A stretch of 64,000 bases of DNA from Micromonospora arborensis (GTDB lineage Bacteria > Actinomycetota > Actinomycetes > Mycobacteriales > Micromonosporaceae): positions 186,001 to 250,000 of the forward strand of contig NZ_PYBV01000021.1 in the NCBI RefSeq assembly GCF_003205615.1, read 5' to 3'. Position 1 is the stretch's first letter. Each line of letters begins with the position of its first letter. The position numbers and the translations under genes were made by a program. The notes beneath the pieces were generated by a model. That model was not told where the DNA came from. It worked only from the letters and a program-made list of their open reading frames with translations, and ran no database searches. Of the stretch, positions 62,980-64,000 are shown piece after piece.

Positions 62980-64000
62980 ATGGGCAGGGACGTCTCGCAG
63001 GGCGCCTTCACCCGGGACGATCGCGTCCGTTACCGGCAGAAGGTGCGGCGGTGCCTGGACGTCTTCGCCCTGATGCTCGACGACTTCGGGTTCGACGCCG
63101 ACCGGCCGATGACCGGTCTGGAGATCGAACTCAACCTGGTCGACTCGGCCGCCGAGCCGGCGATGCGCAACGAGGAGATCCTCGCCGACATCGCCGACCC
63201 GCTGTTCCAGACCGAGTTGGGGCAGTTCAACCTGGAACTCAACGCCGAGCCCCGACTGATCGAGGGCACCGGCTTCGCCGACTACGAGCACGACCTGCGC
63301 GGCAGCCTCTCCCGGGCCGACGAACGCGCGGCCAGGTCCGACGCGCAGATCGTCCTGGTCGGGATCCTGCCCACCCTCACCGAGGGGCACCTGGTCGAGG
63401 ACAATCTCTCCACCAACGAGCGCTACCGGGTGCTCAACGACCAGATCGTCGGTGCCCGCGGCGAGGACATCGAGCTGGACATCCGTGGCGTCGAGCAGTT
63501 GCAGACGCACACCGACTCGATCGCCCCCGAGGCCGCCTGCACCAGCCTCCAGTTCCACCTTCAGGTGGCGCCGGACAGCTTCGCCGACTACTGGAACGCC
63601 TCGCAGGCCATCGCCGGTGTACAGGTGGCGATCGGAGCGAACAGCCCCTTCCTGTACGGACGCCAGCTGTGGGCCGAAACTCGGATCGCCCTGTTCCAGC
63701 AGGCCACCGACACCCGACCGGATGAGCTCAAGGCCCAGGGCGTACGACCCAGGGTGTGGTTCGGCGAGCGATGGATCACCTCGATCTTCGACCTGTTCGA
63801 GGAGAACGTCCGGTATTTTCCGCCGCTGCTGCCGATCTGCGAGGACGAGGACCCGGTGGAGGTGCTACACGCTGGCGGGGTGCCGCATCTCGGCGAGCTG
63901 AGGCTGCACAACGGCACGGTCTACCGGTGGAACCGCCCGGTCTACGACGTCATGAACGGCCGACCACACCTGCGGGTGGAGAACCGGGTGCTGCCGGCCG
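62980..64000 (+). CDS. Glutamate-cysteine ligase-like protein, truncated by window end
   Basis: At least 340 residues, open to the last base. After a basic N-terminus, MTGLEIELNLVDSAAEPAM starts the carboxylate-amine ligase fold, and QFNLELNAEPRLIEG and TSLQFHLQVAPDSFADYWN hold its active-site Glu, Asn and His, as in GshA-type enzymes. It would join glutamate to an amine such as cysteine. Actinomycetes use mycothiol and not glutathione, so an ergothioneine-type or unknown gamma-glutamyl product is as likely. GGAGG precedes ATG 62980. The C-terminal part is missing from the window. Confidence 0.85.
   Translation, partial: MGRDVSQGAFTRDDRVRYRQKVRRCLDVFALMLDDFGFDADRPMTGLEIELNLVDSAAEPAMRNEEILADIADPLFQTELGQFNLELNAEPRLIEGTGFADYEHDLRGSLSRADERAARSDAQIVLVGILPTLTEGHLVEDNLSTNERYRVLNDQIVGARGEDIELDIRGVEQLQTHTDSIAPEAACTSLQFHLQVAPDSFADYWNASQAIAGVQVAIGANSPFLYGRQLWAETRIALFQQATDTRPDELKAQGVRPRVWFGERWITSIFDLFEENVRYFPPLLPICEDEDPVEVLHAGGVPHLGELRLHNGTVYRWNRPVYDVMNGRPHLRVENRVLPA

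Overview
The window is a high-GC chromosomal segment from an actinomycete. Gene order, sequence style (Ala/Arg/Gly-rich proteins, GTG starts, SigE-type ECF sigma factors with membrane beta-propeller partners) and the trxB-trxA-cwlM-...-parB-parA-rsmG-jag-yidC-yidD-rnpA-rpmH | dnaA | oriC | dnaN-gnd-recF-dciA-gyrB-gyrA layout point to the Micromonosporaceae (Micromonospora or Salinispora-like). That assignment is inferred from memory of the lineage, not from a database search.

Region by region. 1-7 kb: thioredoxin reductase (5'-truncated by the window edge) and thioredoxin, a CwlM-type amidase, a GNAT protein, a PLP aminotransferase, a D-Ala-D-Ala ligase-like enzyme and a HIT-like protein with a long Ala-rich tail. 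7.05-8.7 kb: a gene-free, repeat-dominated stretch with a perfect parS, DnaA-box-like sites, a 17-bp GC-rich tandem array and a 76-nt inverted repeat. 8.7-15 kb (minus strand): parB, parA (two parS sites inside its coding sequence), rsmG, jag/khpB, yidC, yidD, rnpA, rpmH, which together make the segregation, ribosome, RNase P and membrane-insertion block. 15.5-18.1 kb: dnaA, then oriC with at least 15 DnaA-box-like 9-mers and an AT-rich stretch. 18.1-29.4 kb: dnaN, gnd, recF, dciA, a small ORF and an OhrR/MarR regulator around a double palindrome, an unknown gene, gyrB, gyrA, a DUF3566 membrane protein. 29.5-29.9 kb: tRNA-Ile, a tiny DLW-39-like protein, tRNA-Ala.

30-41 kb: a giant CtpI-like P-type ATPase with a degenerate internal ATPase module, a small partner ORF, an MFS exporter, YbaK-type deacylase, a DsbA/FrnE protein, SufE, a CBS-pair protein and prolyl-tRNA synthetase. 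41-48.5 kb: two separate sigma factor/membrane beta-propeller gene pairs with 4-bp stop/start overlaps, a beta-propeller-like lipoprotein, an SGNH hydrolase with an amidohydrolase-like fragment, and a thiosulfate sulfurtransferase. 48.6-51.7 kb: a TetR regulator divergent from an FAD monooxygenase with inverted repeats between them, and an MFS exporter. 51.8-58.4 kb: a branched-chain (leucine-type) acyl-CoA catabolism cluster: TetR, biotin carboxylase, HMG-CoA lyase, carboxyltransferase, acyl-CoA dehydrogenase, with a divergent snapalysin-like protease gene inserted. 58.5-64 kb: an HTH-STAND-TPR regulator, a MarR regulator divergent from a YceI protein, and a glutamate-cysteine ligase-like gene cut by the window end.

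Most of the window is conserved origin-proximal core genome. No insertion sequence, prophage, CRISPR array or rRNA operon was seen. The most unusual items are the repeat and parS region upstream of parB, the parS-like site in a hairpin loop at 37.6 kb, the inactive ATPase-like module in the CtpI-like pump, the two sigma/beta-propeller modules, and the C-rich hexamer plus 22-bp inverted repeat after the biotin carboxylase gene.
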